Source: Streptomyces sp. NBC_01465 (GTDB lineage Bacteria > Actinomycetota > Actinomycetes > Streptomycetales > Streptomycetaceae). Taken from it: a stretch of 64,000 nt of DNA. Location of the stretch: NCBI RefSeq assembly GCF_036227325.1, contig NZ_CP109467.1, forward strand, positions 5,518,001 to 5,582,000. The letters run 5' to 3'. A model generated the notes under the pieces. It worked only from the letters and a program-made list of their open reading frames with translations. It did no database searches and was not told where the DNA came from. A program made the position numbers and the translations under genes. Each line of letters opens with the position of its first letter. The first letter of the stretch is position 1. Below, in pieces: positions 9,512-18,417 of this stretch.

Positions 9512-10543
9512 GTGCGGCAGTGGATTATCGCGAGCGTGGTACTCACCCGTGGTGCGCGCATCACCGGCGCCGTCGTCTGCGCGCTGCTCGCGCTGATCGC
9601 GGCGTCCTGGATCGCGCGCGACCTCAACACAGCTGACGGGCCGAACCAGTTGTGGAAGTTCTGGGAGTCCGGGTCCTCCGGGGTCGGGCAGATCTTCCTG
9701 GCGACGACGCTGTACGACCTCGTGCTGGTCGTCGTGTACGTCGCCGTGGCGGTCGCCGCCGTCCGCTCACCACTGGCCGCCCAGGCGCTGGTCGCCGCGG
9801 CCGTGATCACCCTGGCGATACGGCTGCCCTCGCTCTGGGTCGCCCGGGCCGGCTGGGCGCGGCCGTGGTCTGTGGACGATCTGCGCGACCGGGCGTTGTG
9901 GAGCGCCCTCGCCGCGTTGGTGGGTGCGCTCGTCCTGCTGATCGTGGCGGCGGCGGGGCGCAGGGGCCTGGCGGGTGAGTACGACGAGGACGACCGTGTG
10001 CCGACGAGGCCGTCGCTGGGCGCCGGAATAACTGCCTTCATTTTCCTGGGAGTTGCCGGGTGTGCGGCGCTGGCCTGGGAGGGCTGGAGTGCGGACCGGG
10101 TGATCGGCGTGAGCTGGAGCGCGTACGGGCATCGCTTCACCGGCGAGTCGGGCATCTACATGCCGCTGCTCGGCGTCCCGGTCGGCTGGCTGAACGTGGC
10201 GCTCGGGGTCCTGGGCCTGGTGGCGGCGATCGCGGCCGTCGTCCGTGCCCACTTCTCACGGCCGCTGGGTCTGGTGGTGGCCCTCGTCCTCGCGGGCATG
10301 GGCGGGCTGTTCCTGTCGGTCGCGCTGCGCGACAAGCTGCTCTCGCGCCTCGGTGATCTCAACACCGAGAGTCAACTGATCGTCCTCACCCAGCTGTTCT
10401 ATCTCCTGGCCGGTGTGGTGGTCCTGCTCGTGCTGGCCCGGCGGGGCGTGCGCGACGAGCCCGGTATCAGGCAGGCCCCGGCGTGGCGGCAGCAGCCCGG
10501 TTTCGGACCGCCGCCGCCCAGCTCGCCGCCGCCGGGCTGGTGA
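9512..10543 (+). CDS. Integral membrane protein, unknown function
   Basis: 343-aa protein with about eight predicted membrane helices spread from residue 15 to 320. The helices are separated by short loops, and the cytoplasmic tail is rich in Pro and Gln (ending QPGFGPPPPSSPPPGW). I do not recognise a family or catalytic motif. The GTG at 9512 gives the longest reading; a GTG eight codons later (9536) is equally possible, and neither has a clear ribosome-binding site. The protein ends 9 bp from the convergent S9 peptidase gene. Codon use is normal for the window. Proline-rich tails of this kind are common in Streptomyces membrane proteins and may be interaction surfaces. Confidence 0.75.
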   Translation: MRQWIIASVVLTRGARITGAVVCALLALIAASWIARDLNTADGPNQLWKFWESGSSGVGQIFLATTLYDLVLVVVYVAVAVAAVRSPLAAQALVAAAVITLAIRLPSLWVARAGWARPWSVDDLRDRALWSALAALVGALVLLIVAAAGRRGLAGEYDEDDRVPTRPSLGAGITAFIFLGVAGCAALAWEGWSADRVIGVSWSAYGHRFTGESGIYMPLLGVPVGWLNVALGVLGLVAAIAAVVRAHFSRPLGLVVALVLAGMGGLFLSVALRDKLLSRLGDLNTESQLIVLTQLFYLLAGVVVLLVLARRGVRDEPGIRQAPAWRQQPGFGPPPPSSPPPGW

Positions 10544-10552
10544 CTGCGGGGT

Positions 10553-12688
10553 CTACGGGGTCATCCCCAACGATCGCTTGAGGAAGTCCACTTGGAGCAG
10601 GAGCAGGTTCTCCGCGACCTGCTCCTGCGGCGTCATATGGGTCACCCCGCTGAGCGGCAGCACCTCGTGCGGACGGCCCGCCGCCAGCAGCGCCGAGGAG
10701 AGCCGCAGAGTGTGGGCGGCGACCACGTTGTCGTCCGCGAGGCCGTGGATGACCATCAACGGGCGTACGGGGTCGGCCGGTTCGGTGAGTCCGTCGTCGG
10801 TGACCAGGGAGTTGGCGGCGTACACGTCGGGCTGCGCGGCCGGGTCGCCGAGGTAGCGCTCGGTGTAGTGGGTGTCGTACAGCCGCCAGTCGGTCACCGG
10901 CGCCCCCGCGATCCCCGCGTGGAAGACGTCGGGGCGGCGCAGCACCGCGAGCGCCGCGAGGTAACCGCCGTACGACCAGCCGCGGATGGCGACCCGGTCG
11001 AGGTCCAGCGGGAAGCCCTGTTCGGCCAGACCGTGCAGGGCGTCGATCTGGTCGTCGAGGGTGAGGACGAAGTTGTCCCTGATCGCCTTCTCCCAGCCGG
11101 GCGAACGCCCGGGCGCACCCCGCCCGTCGGCGACGATCACCGCGAAGCCCTGGTCGGCGAACCACTGCGAGGTGAGGTATGGGTTGTGCGCGGCGACCAC
11201 CCGCTGGCCGTGCGGCCCGCCGTACGGGTCGAGGAGCACCGGAAGCACTCCGTCCGACTCGCGGTGGCCGGTGGGGAGCAGGACGGCGCACGGAATCTTC
11301 CGTGCGCCCCCCTCGACGAGCTGCACCCGGGCGGTGAGCGCCGGCTTCTCGGCATACGAGACGATCGCGGCGACCTCCTTGCCGTCCCGCTCCACCCGGA
11401 CCGCCGCGCCGGGCCGGTCCGTCCGGGCCGAGGAGAGGACCGTGACACCGCCGGAGCGGACCGCGGAGTGGACACCGGCGCCCTGTGAAATCCGTTCCAC
11501 GCCCAGCTCGTTGACCCGGTAGACATGGATCTCACCGGTCTCGGGGGCCTTCGCGTCCTCGCCCGCCGACGCCGAGATCAGGACATCGCCCTGAGAGATG
11601 TCCAGCACGGCCCGTACGTGCAACTGCCCGCCGGTCAGCGCCCGGTCGCCCACCGCGAGGACCCGTGCCCCGCCCTCGTCCGCGATCCGCACGAGCCGTC
11701 CGTCCGGCGCCCAGGCGGGCACCCCGGGGAAGAGATCCAGCCACACCGGGTCCTCGTCCACGTGCACGGTCCGGGTGGCGCCGGACTCCGTGTCGACCGC
11801 CAGATAACGCTGGCTGCGCTGGTCGCGCGCCTGTACGAGCAGCAGCGGCGCGCCGTCCGACGACCAGTGCACGGACGCCAGATACGGGTGGCGGACCCGG
11901 TCCCACACGACCTCGGTGCGGCCGCCGTCGAGCTCCTGCAGGAAGAGCCGCACCTCCGCGTTGGGCGTCCCCGCCGCCGGATAGCCGACCTCGGCGGGCT
12001 CGCGGTCCGGGTGCGCGGGATCGGCGATCCACCACCGCTGTACGGCGCTGTCGTCGGCCCGCGCGACCAGCAGGCGCGCCGAGTCGGGCGCCCACCAGTA
12101 GCCGCGTGAGCGCTGCATCTCCTCGGCCGCGATGAACTCCGCGAGCCCGTACGTCGTATGCGCGTCCTCGGGCTCCGCGAGCGCCCTGTCGTCCCTGCCG
12201 TCCGCGCCGACGACCCGGAGCGCGCCCTGGGTCACGTACGCGACGAGCCTGCCGTCCGGGGAGGGCCGGGGGTCGAGCACCGGCCCGGGGGCGGGGAGTT
12301 CGCGCGTGGCGCCGGTCCGTACCTCCGCCGTGAACAGCCGGCCCGACAGCGCGAAGGCGGCGAGGGAGGCCGCGGCGTCAACCGCGTAACCGACGATGCC
12401 CGCCGAACCCTCCCGGCTGCGCTCGCGGCGCGCCCGCTCCTGCGCGGAGAGCTCCTCGGCCGCGCCGCCGAGGAGTGCCTGCGGGTCGGCGACCAGGCGC
12501 TCGGCGGGCCCTTCGAGGTCGAGCGACCAGAGGGCGCCGGCCCGGTCGGTGCCCGAGGGCGAACGCAGGAACAGGACGTGATTCCCGTCCGGCGACACGG
12601 TGAAAGCGCGCGGGGCGCCGAGGGTGAAGCGCTGGGTCCGTGCGTACTGGCGCGGGAAGGAGAGCTGCTTCGGCGAGTTCGTCGGCAT
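10553..12688 (-). CDS. S9 family serine peptidase (dipeptidyl/oligopeptidase type)
   Basis: 711-aa cytoplasmic prolyl-oligopeptidase-family enzyme with no signal peptide. The N-terminal two thirds resembles the DPP-IV beta-propeller (repeats such as SPDGNHVLFLRS, SPDGRLVAYVTQG and APDGRLVRIAD). The C-terminal alpha/beta-hydrolase domain has the nucleophile motif GWSYGGY (Ser near residue 570), an aspartate in LADDNVV and the histidine in SGVTHMT. It probably trims short peptides. Its position next to two peptide importers suggests processing of imported peptides, which is inference. There is no ribosome-binding site. A TAGGTT -10-like box ends 7 nt before the ATG, so translation may be leaderless. 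Confidence 0.92.
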   Translation of the reverse strand: MPTNSPKQLSFPRQYARTQRFTLGAPRAFTVSPDGNHVLFLRSPSGTDRAGALWSLDLEGPAERLVADPQALLGGAAEELSAQERARRERSREGSAGIVGYAVDAAASLAAFALSGRLFTAEVRTGATRELPAPGPVLDPRPSPDGRLVAYVTQGALRVVGADGRDDRALAEPEDAHTTYGLAEFIAAEEMQRSRGYWWAPDSARLLVARADDSAVQRWWIADPAHPDREPAEVGYPAAGTPNAEVRLFLQELDGGRTEVVWDRVRHPYLASVHWSSDGAPLLLVQARDQRSQRYLAVDTESGATRTVHVDEDPVWLDLFPGVPAWAPDGRLVRIADEGGARVLAVGDRALTGGQLHVRAVLDISQGDVLISASAGEDAKAPETGEIHVYRVNELGVERISQGAGVHSAVRSGGVTVLSSARTDRPGAAVRVERDGKEVAAIVSYAEKPALTARVQLVEGGARKIPCAVLLPTGHRESDGVLPVLLDPYGGPHGQRVVAAHNPYLTSQWFADQGFAVIVADGRGAPGRSPGWEKAIRDNFVLTLDDQIDALHGLAEQGFPLDLDRVAIRGWSYGGYLAALAVLRRPDVFHAGIAGAPVTDWRLYDTHYTERYLGDPAAQPDVYAANSLVTDDGLTEPADPVRPLMVIHGLADDNVVAAHTLRLSSALLAAGRPHEVLPLSGVTHMTPQEQVAENLLLLQVDFLKRSLGMTP

Positions 12689-12698
12689 GGCTCAGAAC

Positions 12699-12801
12699 CT
12701 AGGCCCTATCCGGCGGATCATGCCGCGGTCGCGCCGGTCCGGCACGCAGTGAAAGGCTCAACGCCCGGCAAGAGCGACCTGATCCGCCGGACAGGACCTA
12801 G
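12699..12801. repeat. 103-bp element with 22-bp terminal inverted repeats (MITE-like)
   Basis: The left end (12699-12720, starts CTAGG, ends CCGGCGGATCA) is the reverse complement of the right end (12780-12801, starts TGATCCGCCGG, ends CCTAG) with two mismatches in 22. The 59-bp interior has no ORF. The outer CTAG could be a duplicated target. The left end overlaps the putative -10 box of the S9 peptidase gene. I recall the motif TGATCCGCCGGACAGGACC from other Streptomyces intergenic regions, but this was not checked. Confidence 0.7.
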
Positions 12802-12940
12802 CCCGCATGCGCCCCCCGTGCTGCCGTGCACGGATCAATGCGCTGCCACGGATAGTTATGATCCGTAGCGCTGGGTGGGTATGCAGCTACCGGCTGCAGT
12901 CGTGCTGCCCTTTTTCGACGCGTGGGAGGTGAACCGCCGC

Positions 12941-13135
12941 ATGGCACTCTCGATCTCGGCGGTGGTGCTGCTGGCGATCATCGTCTTCCTGATGGTCAAG
13001 AAGTCCGGACTGAAAGGTGGTCATGCCGTCGTCTGCGTGCTTCTGGGGTTCTATCTGGCCAGCTCCTCCATCGCGCCCACCATCCACACGCTGACCACCA
13101 ACGTGGCCGGGATGATCGGCGGCATCAAGTTCTGA
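12941..13135 (+). CDS. Small conserved membrane protein (64 aa)
   Basis: 64-aa protein with two predicted membrane helices, SISAVVLLAIIVFLMV near the N-terminus and a second around residues 28-45, joined by a short basic loop (KKSGLKGGH). The C-terminus is TNVAGMIGGIKF. The ATG at 12941 is preceded by GGGAGGTG at good spacing, which decides the start over an in-frame ATG 22 codons upstream. I do not recognise its function. Its location just before mshB and the 39-bp gap are compatible with co-transcription, although mshB also has its own promoter-like box. Confidence 0.8.
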   Translation: MALSISAVVLLAIIVFLMVKKSGLKGGHAVVCVLLGFYLASSSIAPTIHTLTTNVAGMIGGIKF

Positions 13136-13174
13136 GGCACCGGTCGGGGCGCGCGGGCTCGTAGGCTGTCGGGT

Positions 13175-14074
13175 ATGACGGACCTTCCCGCCCGTCGTCT
13201 GCTTCTGGTGCACGCGCACCCCGACGACGAGTCGATCAACAACGGCGCCACCATGGCCAAGTACGCCGCCGAAGGCGCACTGGTCACCCTGGTGACCTGC
13301 ACCCTCGGCGAGGAGGGCGAGGTCATCCCGCCCGAACTCGCCCATCTGGCCCCGGACCAGGAGGACTGCCTGGGGCCGCACCGCATCGGTGAACTGGCCG
13401 CCGCGATGAAGGAGCTGGGGGTCACCGACCACCGCTTCCTCGGCGGGCCAGGACGGTTCCGCGACTCCGGGATGATGGGCGTCGAACAGAACCACCGCGA
13501 CGGCGCGTTCTGGAACACGGACGTGGACGAGGCGGCCACGGACCTCGTCGAGGTCGTCCGGTCCGTGCGCCCGCAGGTGCTGGTGACGTACGACCCGGAC
13601 GGCGGCTACGGACACCCCGACCACATCCAGGCCCACCGCGTCGCCATGCGCGCAGCCGACCTGGCGGCCGAGACAGCCTTCCGGCGGGACCTCGGGGAGC
13701 CGCACACGATCTCCAAGATCTACTGGAACCGGGTCCCGCGCCCGGTCGCCGAGGAGGGCTTCGCGCGGCTGCGCGAGGCCGGCACGGAGTTCCCGGGGAT
13801 CGCCGAGATCGGCGATGTACCGGGCGTGGTGGACGACGCGCTGGTCACGGCGGAGATCGACGGGGAGCCGTACCGCGAGCAGAAGACGGCCGCGATGCGC
13901 GCGCACGCCACCCAGGTCGCGGTGGACGGGCCGTTCTTCGCGCTCTCCAACGACCTGGGGCAGCCGCTCTTCGCCCGGGAGTACTACCAGCTGGTGCGCG
14001 GGGCCTCCGGGGCGCCGGAGGGCGAGCGCGAGACGGATCTCTTCGCCGGTGTCGACACAGGAGTGCAGTCGTGA
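13175..14074 (+). CDS. mshB: N-acetyl-1-D-myo-inositol-2-amino-2-deoxy-alpha-D-glucopyranoside deacetylase (mycothiol biosynthesis)
   Basis: 299-aa zinc deacetylase of the LmbE/PIG-L superfamily. It removes the acetyl group from GlcNAc-inositol, the second step of mycothiol synthesis. The N-terminal motif AHPDDES (His and Asp metal and catalytic residues, about residues 14-20) and the distal [13 protein letters not shown] motif (about 146-158) are intact. Length matches MshB. The paralogue Mca (mycothiol S-conjugate amidase) is similar, but the sequence [13 protein letters not shown] segment (here [18 protein letters not shown]) and genomic place favour MshB. TAGGCT lies 7 nt before the ATG with no ribosome-binding site, suggesting a leaderless mRNA. 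The stop overlaps the next gene by 4 bp. Confidence 0.92.
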   Translation: MTDLPARRLLLVHAHPDDESINNGATMAKYAAEGALVTLVTCTLGEEGEVIPPELAHLAPDQEDCLGPHRIGELAAAMKELGVTDHRFLGGPGRFRDSGMMGVEQNHRDGAFWNTDVDEAATDLVEVVRSVRPQVLVTYDPDGGYGHPDHIQAHRVAMRAADLAAETAFRRDLGEPHTISKIYWNRVPRPVAEEGFARLREAGTEFPGIAEIGDVPGVVDDALVTAEIDGEPYREQKTAAMRAHATQVAVDGPFFALSNDLGQPLFAREYYQLVRGASGAPEGERETDLFAGVDTGVQS

Positions 14075-14481
14075 GTACGTCGCAGGGGCCCGGCAGCGGT
14101 CTCGCCGCCCCGCTGAACTTCGGCCGGATCGGCGCCTACTTCGGGCTCGCGGTCCTCGGCGCGCTGACCGGTGTCGCCGGTGCGCTGATCCAACCCGCCT
14201 GGTTCCCCGGCGGATTGATCCTGGCGCTGGCCGCGTCGGCCGGAGTCTTCCTCGGCGGCCGGGTCGCGATGGGCGGCGCGCTCGGCGTCGGGGCGCCCGC
14301 CGCGGGCTGGCTGATCTCCGTCATGTTCCTGACCGCGACCCGTCCCGAGGGCGACTTCGTCTTCGGCGCCGGCACCGGTTCGTATCTCTTCCTGCTCGGA
14401 GGGATGATCGTCGCTGTGATCTGCGCCACGCTCGCCAAGCTGCCGCAGGCGCCCGGAGGTTCTGCCCGACCTGGGAAGTGA
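14071..14481 (+). CDS. DUF6113-like integral membrane protein
   Basis: 136-aa protein with four predicted membrane helices (about residues 18-40, 45-62, 70-92 and 105-125) and short polar ends. The GTG start overlaps the mshB stop (GTGA), so it is translationally coupled to mshB and almost certainly in the same transcript. I know of no biochemical role. The coupling makes a link with mycothiol or envelope physiology possible but unproven. The family name is from memory of Streptomyces annotations. Confidence 0.8.
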   Translation: MSTSQGPGSGLAAPLNFGRIGAYFGLAVLGALTGVAGALIQPAWFPGGLILALAASAGVFLGGRVAMGGALGVGAPAAGWLISVMFLTATRPEGDFVFGAGTGSYLFLLGGMIVAVICATLAKLPQAPGGSARPGK

Positions 14482-14655
14482 TGTGGTGCTTCGCCCGGCG
14501 GAACGGACCGCTTCCGGTCGCTTCCCAGGGCAGTCGGAACGGTTCATTCCCATGGGCGGGGGGTGCCGTCCGGCGTCGGCCAGTATGGTGGTGCGCGCCG
14601 CCGAGCCTCCCGCACCTGTAAGAACGGGCGGCGGAGCCAACCGGGAGAACCTGCC

Positions 14656-16620
14656 TTGAGTCGTGAAACTGACAGTTCGTCCACCGGCCCCCAGGGGCGT
14701 GGCGGAGCCGCGTACCCCTCGGGTACGCCGCCGTACGGAACCCGCCAGTCTCCTGAAGACGCCGCGGCTCCGGCTCCTTCGCCCTCGCCGCTGCCGGAAG
14801 AGCCGAAGACCGAGACCACGCTGACGACGCGTATCCGGATCAACATCCCCGGATCGCGGCCGATCCCGCCGGTCGTCATGCGGACGCCCATGAGCGACGT
14901 GGACGGCGGTCCCAGCAGCGAGCGCACGGGCTCCACGCCCCGGCCCGAGGCGGTCGAGGAGCCGGCGCCCGCGCCGGAGCCCGCGCCCGCGGCCGCCGAG
15001 GAGAAGCCGACCAGCGACTGGTTCGCCCCGCGCAAGTCCGGTCCGGCCGCGCCCGCGGCTCCGGCGCCCGCGCCCGCACCTGCTCCGGCCGCGCCCCCGG
15101 CGGGCGTTCCGTACTTCTCGGAGCCCACGGGCAACGGCGGCCGGCCCGCGCCGGGTCCGTCCGGTCCCGGCGGTCCCGCCGGTCCTGGTGGCCCGTCCGC
15201 CGGTCCTGCCGGGCCCACCACCGGCCCCGCCACCGGTGCGGCGCCGATGATGAAGCCGACCGTCGTACGTCCCGACCTGCCGACCCGCCCGGGTCAGGGT
15301 GCGCCTCCCCGGGGTGCCACCCCGCCGCCGCCCGCGCCGCAGATGTCCGACGACACGGCCGTCCTCACTCCGCAGAAGGCCGCCCCCGCCCCCACGGGCA
15401 CGGGATCCCCGGCCGGTCCGCCCGCCGGCGGCAACGTCTCCGGCGACACGCTGACCAGCGGCATCCCGGTCGTCCCCGCGGACCGCCGCTCGCCGTTCCC
15501 GCCCGGCCCCCTCGGCCAGGGCGGCCCCGCCGGTATCGGCGGCCCCGGCGGCCCGCAGGGGCCCCGTCCCACCGGGCCCGACATGACGCCGCGGCTGCCC
15601 GACCCCCCGATGGCACAGAACCAGGCACCCGCGCCGGACGCGGCCCCGGCGGCACCCGCCGCGCCCCGTCCCGCCGCGAAGCCCGCCAAGAAGGGCCGCT
15701 CCAAGCTGGTCCTGCTCGCGGTCGCCGTGGTCGTCGTCGGCGGAATCGCCTATGGCGCGGGCCTGCTGATGAACCACTCCGACGTACCGACCAACACCAC
15801 GGTCCTCGGCGTCGACATCGGCGGCGGAACCCGCGAGGAAGCGGCGAACAAGCTCGACGCCGCCCTCGGCAAGCGCATCAACGACCCGATCCAGCTCACC
15901 GTGGACGGCAAGAAGACGAAGCTCTTCCCGGAGAAGTCCGGCCTGACGCTGGACAGTCAGCAGACCGTCCGCAACGCGGCGGGCAGCGACTACAACCCCG
16001 TCTCCGTCATCGGTTCGCTCTTCGGCCAGGAGCGCGTCGTCGAGCCGGTGATCCAGGTCGACGACGAGAAGCTCTCCGTCGCCCTGAACGATCTGGCGGG
16101 CGTCTCGGGATCCGCCTCCGAGGGCACGATCAAGTTCGTCCCCGGCAAGGCCGTCGCCGTACCCGGCAAGGCGGGCAAGTCGCTCGACGTGAGCCGCTCG
16201 ATGATTTCGGTGCGCGACGCCTACCGCAACCAGGTCGAGACGGGGCAGGCCAACACCGTCGAACTCCCCGTCGCGGCACGCCAGCCCACGATCACCCAGG
16301 CCGAGCTCGACCGGGAGATGAAGGAGTTCGCGGAGCCCGCGATGTCCGGACTGATCAAGATCAAGGCGGGCGGCAAGAGCATCGACTTCGGCCCCGCGCG
16401 CTCCCTGCCGAAGATCCTTTCGGTGACCCCGGCCAACGGAAAGCTCGTCGAGCACTACGACAAGGCCGCCATCGACAAGCTCCTGGAGGGCGTCTTCAAG
16501 GGCGTCATGGTCAACCAGGGCGGTACGAAGCACGAGGTGACGCCGGACGACGTGGCCACGGCCATGAAGAAGGCGCTGCTCGGCACGGACGTGGCCTCCC
16601 GTACGGTCACGATCACCTGA
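14656..16620 (+). CDS. Proline-rich membrane-anchored protein with peptidoglycan-binding-like extracellular domain
   Basis: 654-aa protein. The first 350 residues or so are low-complexity, rich in Pro, Gly and Ala, and presumably cytoplasmic. A single helix follows (SKLVLLAVAVVVVGGIAYGAGLL). The extracellular part of about 270 residues resembles the YoaR/VanW-associated putative peptidoglycan-binding domain (VLGVDIGGGTREEAANKLDAAL, then two beta-rich repeats). The VanW domain itself is absent. I selected TTG at 14656 because GGGAGA lies 8 nt upstream and the known N-terminus SRETDSSS follows. A GC-rich hairpin follows at 16634-16664. The likely role is in cell-wall maintenance. Confidence 0.82.
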   Translation: MSRETDSSSTGPQGRGGAAYPSGTPPYGTRQSPEDAAAPAPSPSPLPEEPKTETTLTTRIRINIPGSRPIPPVVMRTPMSDVDGGPSSERTGSTPRPEAVEEPAPAPEPAPAAAEEKPTSDWFAPRKSGPAAPAAPAPAPAPAPAAPPAGVPYFSEPTGNGGRPAPGPSGPGGPAGPGGPSAGPAGPTTGPATGAAPMMKPTVVRPDLPTRPGQGAPPRGATPPPPAPQMSDDTAVLTPQKAAPAPTGTGSPAGPPAGGNVSGDTLTSGIPVVPADRRSPFPPGPLGQGGPAGIGGPGGPQGPRPTGPDMTPRLPDPPMAQNQAPAPDAAPAAPAAPRPAAKPAKKGRSKLVLLAVAVVVVGGIAYGAGLLMNHSDVPTNTTVLGVDIGGGTREEAANKLDAALGKRINDPIQLTVDGKKTKLFPEKSGLTLDSQQTVRNAAGSDYNPVSVIGSLFGQERVVEPVIQVDDEKLSVALNDLAGVSGSASEGTIKFVPGKAVAVPGKAGKSLDVSRSMISVRDAYRNQVETGQANTVELPVAARQPTITQAELDREMKEFAEPAMSGLIKIKAGGKSIDFGPARSLPKILSVTPANGKLVEHYDKAAIDKLLEGVFKGVMVNQGGTKHEVTPDDVATAMKKALLGTDVASRTVTIT

Positions 16621-16633
16621 CCCCGGGCGACCC

Positions 16634-16664
16634 GAGCCCCCGCGCCCTGACGGTGCGGGGGCTC
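16634..16664 (+). terminator. Hairpin downstream of the peptidoglycan-binding-like gene
   Basis: A perfect 10-bp stem (GAGCCCCCGC with GCGGGGGCTC) and an 11-base loop begin 14 bp after the stop codon. There is no T-run, as usual for Streptomyces terminators. Confidence 0.7.
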
Positions 16665-16679
16665 CGTCATGCGTACGCC

Positions 16680-16693
16680 ATGACATTTGTCAT
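16680..16693. promoter_or_regulatory. Palindrome ATGACA-TT-TGTCAT upstream of the ABC exporter/two-component operon
   Basis: A perfect inverted repeat with 6-bp arms and a 2-bp spacer lies about 60 bp before the ATPase start codon. The operon it precedes encodes a NarL-type response regulator, a class that binds such dyads and often autoregulates. It is therefore a candidate operator for the regulator at 19562. Confidence 0.5.
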
Positions 16694-16753
16694 CGCCGAC
16701 TCACGACAGGCGGCTCTGCCGCGCACCGCCCCCGCTGAGCGAACCTTGTCCCC

Positions 16754-17680
16754 ATGACCACACAACCCGCTCCCACCGCGTCGTCCGTGGTGAGCTTCGA
16801 GAACGTCAACAAGAGCTACGGCACCGTACGCGCCGTGGCCGACCTCTCGCTCACCCTCCACCCGGGCGAGACGGTCGCCCTCCTCGGCCCCAACGGAGCG
16901 GGCAAGTCCACCACCCTCGACCTCCTCCTCGGCCTGCGTCCCGCGGACACCGGCACGGTCACCGTCTTCGGTACGACACCCACCGAGGCCATCGCGGCCG
17001 GACACGTCGGGGCGATGCTGCAGAGCGGCGGCCTGATGGAGGAGGTCACGGTCCGCGAGATCGTCAGACTCGCCTGCGACCTGCACCGCAAACCGCACCC
17101 GGTCGACGAGGTCCTCAGCCGGGCCGGAATCGACCAGATCGCCGACCGCAAGGTCAACAAGCTCTCCGGCGGCCAGGAACAGCGGGTGCGCTTCGCGCTC
17201 GCCACCGCGGGCGACAACGACCTGATCGTCCTCGACGAGCCGACGACCGGCATGGACGTCACCGCCCGCCAGGCCTTCTGGGCCACGATGCGCGAGCAGG
17301 CCGACCGGGGCCGCACGGTCCTCTTCGCCACGCACTACCTGGAGGAGGCCGACGCGATCGCCGACCGCGTGCTGGTGCTCCACAAGGGGCGGCTGCTCGC
17401 CGACGGCACGGCCTCGGAGATCAAGGCGAAGGCGGGGGCGCGCCGTATCGCCTTCGACCTGGAGGGCGTGATCGACGAGCCGGCGCTGCGCGAACTCCCG
17501 TTCCTCACCAGCTTCGACGTGTCGGCCCGTACGGTCCGCATCCAGTCGACGGACGCGGACGCGACCGTCCACGCGATCTACTCGCTCGGCCTCTACCCGC
17601 GCAACCTCGAAGTCGCGGGCCTCGGCCTGGAGCAGGCCTTCGTCGCCATCACCGAGGCCGAGGAGGCCAAAGCAGCATGA
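16754..17680 (+). CDS. ABC exporter ATP-binding protein (DrrA/CcmA-like)
   Basis: 308-aa ATPase. Walker A is GPNGAGKST (about residues 47-55), the signature is LSGGQEQRVRF, Walker B is LIVLDEPTTGMD and the H-loop is FATHYLEEAD. The layout is that of type-2 drug or lipid exporters, with a C-terminal regulatory segment after residue 220. It is the first gene of a four-gene operon in which each junction overlaps by 4 bp: ATPase, permease, sensor kinase, response regulator. That arrangement resembles Bacillus systems in which a DesK/YvfT-type kinase controls its adjacent exporter. The substrate is unknown. Confidence 0.92.
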   Translation: MTTQPAPTASSVVSFENVNKSYGTVRAVADLSLTLHPGETVALLGPNGAGKSTTLDLLLGLRPADTGTVTVFGTTPTEAIAAGHVGAMLQSGGLMEEVTVREIVRLACDLHRKPHPVDEVLSRAGIDQIADRKVNKLSGGQEQRVRFALATAGDNDLIVLDEPTTGMDVTARQAFWATMREQADRGRTVLFATHYLEEADAIADRVLVLHKGRLLADGTASEIKAKAGARRIAFDLEGVIDEPALRELPFLTSFDVSARTVRIQSTDADATVHAIYSLGLYPRNLEVAGLGLEQAFVAITEAEEAKAA

Positions 17681-18417
17681 CCACGCTCATCAGGCTCGAA
17701 ATCACGCGGACCCTGCGGAACAAGAAGTTCATGTTCTTCTCGATCCTCTACCCGTCGATCATCTATCTGTTGTTCTCGGCCTCGAAGACCCCCACGGACA
17801 AGATCCCCGGCACGGATCTGACCTTCCAGAACTTCTACGTCGTCGCGATGGCCTCCTTCGGCGCGCTGACCGCCGTCCTGATGGGCAACAGCGAACGCAT
17901 CGCCAAGGAGCGCGAGAAGGGCTGGGTCCGCCAACTGCGCCTCACCTCGCTGCCCGGCCGCGGCTACGTCCTCGCGAAGATCGCCAGCGCGGCCGTGGTC
18001 ACGCTGCCCTGCATCGTCGTGGTCTTCGTCGTCTCGGCCGTGCTCAAGGACGTGCGCTTCGACGCCTGGCAGTGGGTGGCGCTCACCGGTGCCATCTGGG
18101 CAGGCAGCCTGGTGTTCGCGGCCCTGGGTGTCGCCATCGGCTACATCGCCAGCGGTGACGCGGTCCGCCCGATCACGATGATCATCTACTTCAGTCTCTC
18201 CATGGCCGGCGGTCTCTGGTTCCCGACGGCGACCTGGCCGGACTGGGCGCAGAACATCATCAAGTGGCTTCCCACCCACGCCTACGCGGCCCTCGGCCAG
18301 GCCATCGAAACGGGCAACGCCCCGCACGCCCAGGACGTGGCGATCCTCTTCGCCTACTTCCTGCTCTTCGCGGGCGGCGCCGCCTACCTCTACCGCAAGG
18401 ACACCCTGAAGGCGTGA
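17677..18417 (+). CDS. ABC-2 type exporter permease
   Basis: 246-aa membrane protein with six predicted helices and the ABC-2 pattern: an N-terminal cytoplasmic segment (LIRLEITRTLRNKKFMFF), a first helix around residue 22, and a terminal FAYFLLFAGGAAYLYRKDTLKA. ATG overlaps the ATPase stop as ATGA. It is the membrane partner of the preceding ATPase. Confidence 0.9.
   Translation: MTTLIRLEITRTLRNKKFMFFSILYPSIIYLLFSASKTPTDKIPGTDLTFQNFYVVAMASFGALTAVLMGNSERIAKEREKGWVRQLRLTSLPGRGYVLAKIASAAVVTLPCIVVVFVVSAVLKDVRFDAWQWVALTGAIWAGSLVFAALGVAIGYIASGDAVRPITMIIYFSLSMAGGLWFPTATWPDWAQNIIKWLPTHAYAALGQAIETGNAPHAQDVAILFAYFLLFAGGAAYLYRKDTLKA

Noticed and set aside
15040..15700. Possible frameshift or foreign segment in the Pro-rich region of the 14656 gene
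   Set aside because: Frame is continuous and GC-rich codon use is consistent with a disordered Pro/Gly/Ala-rich segment.
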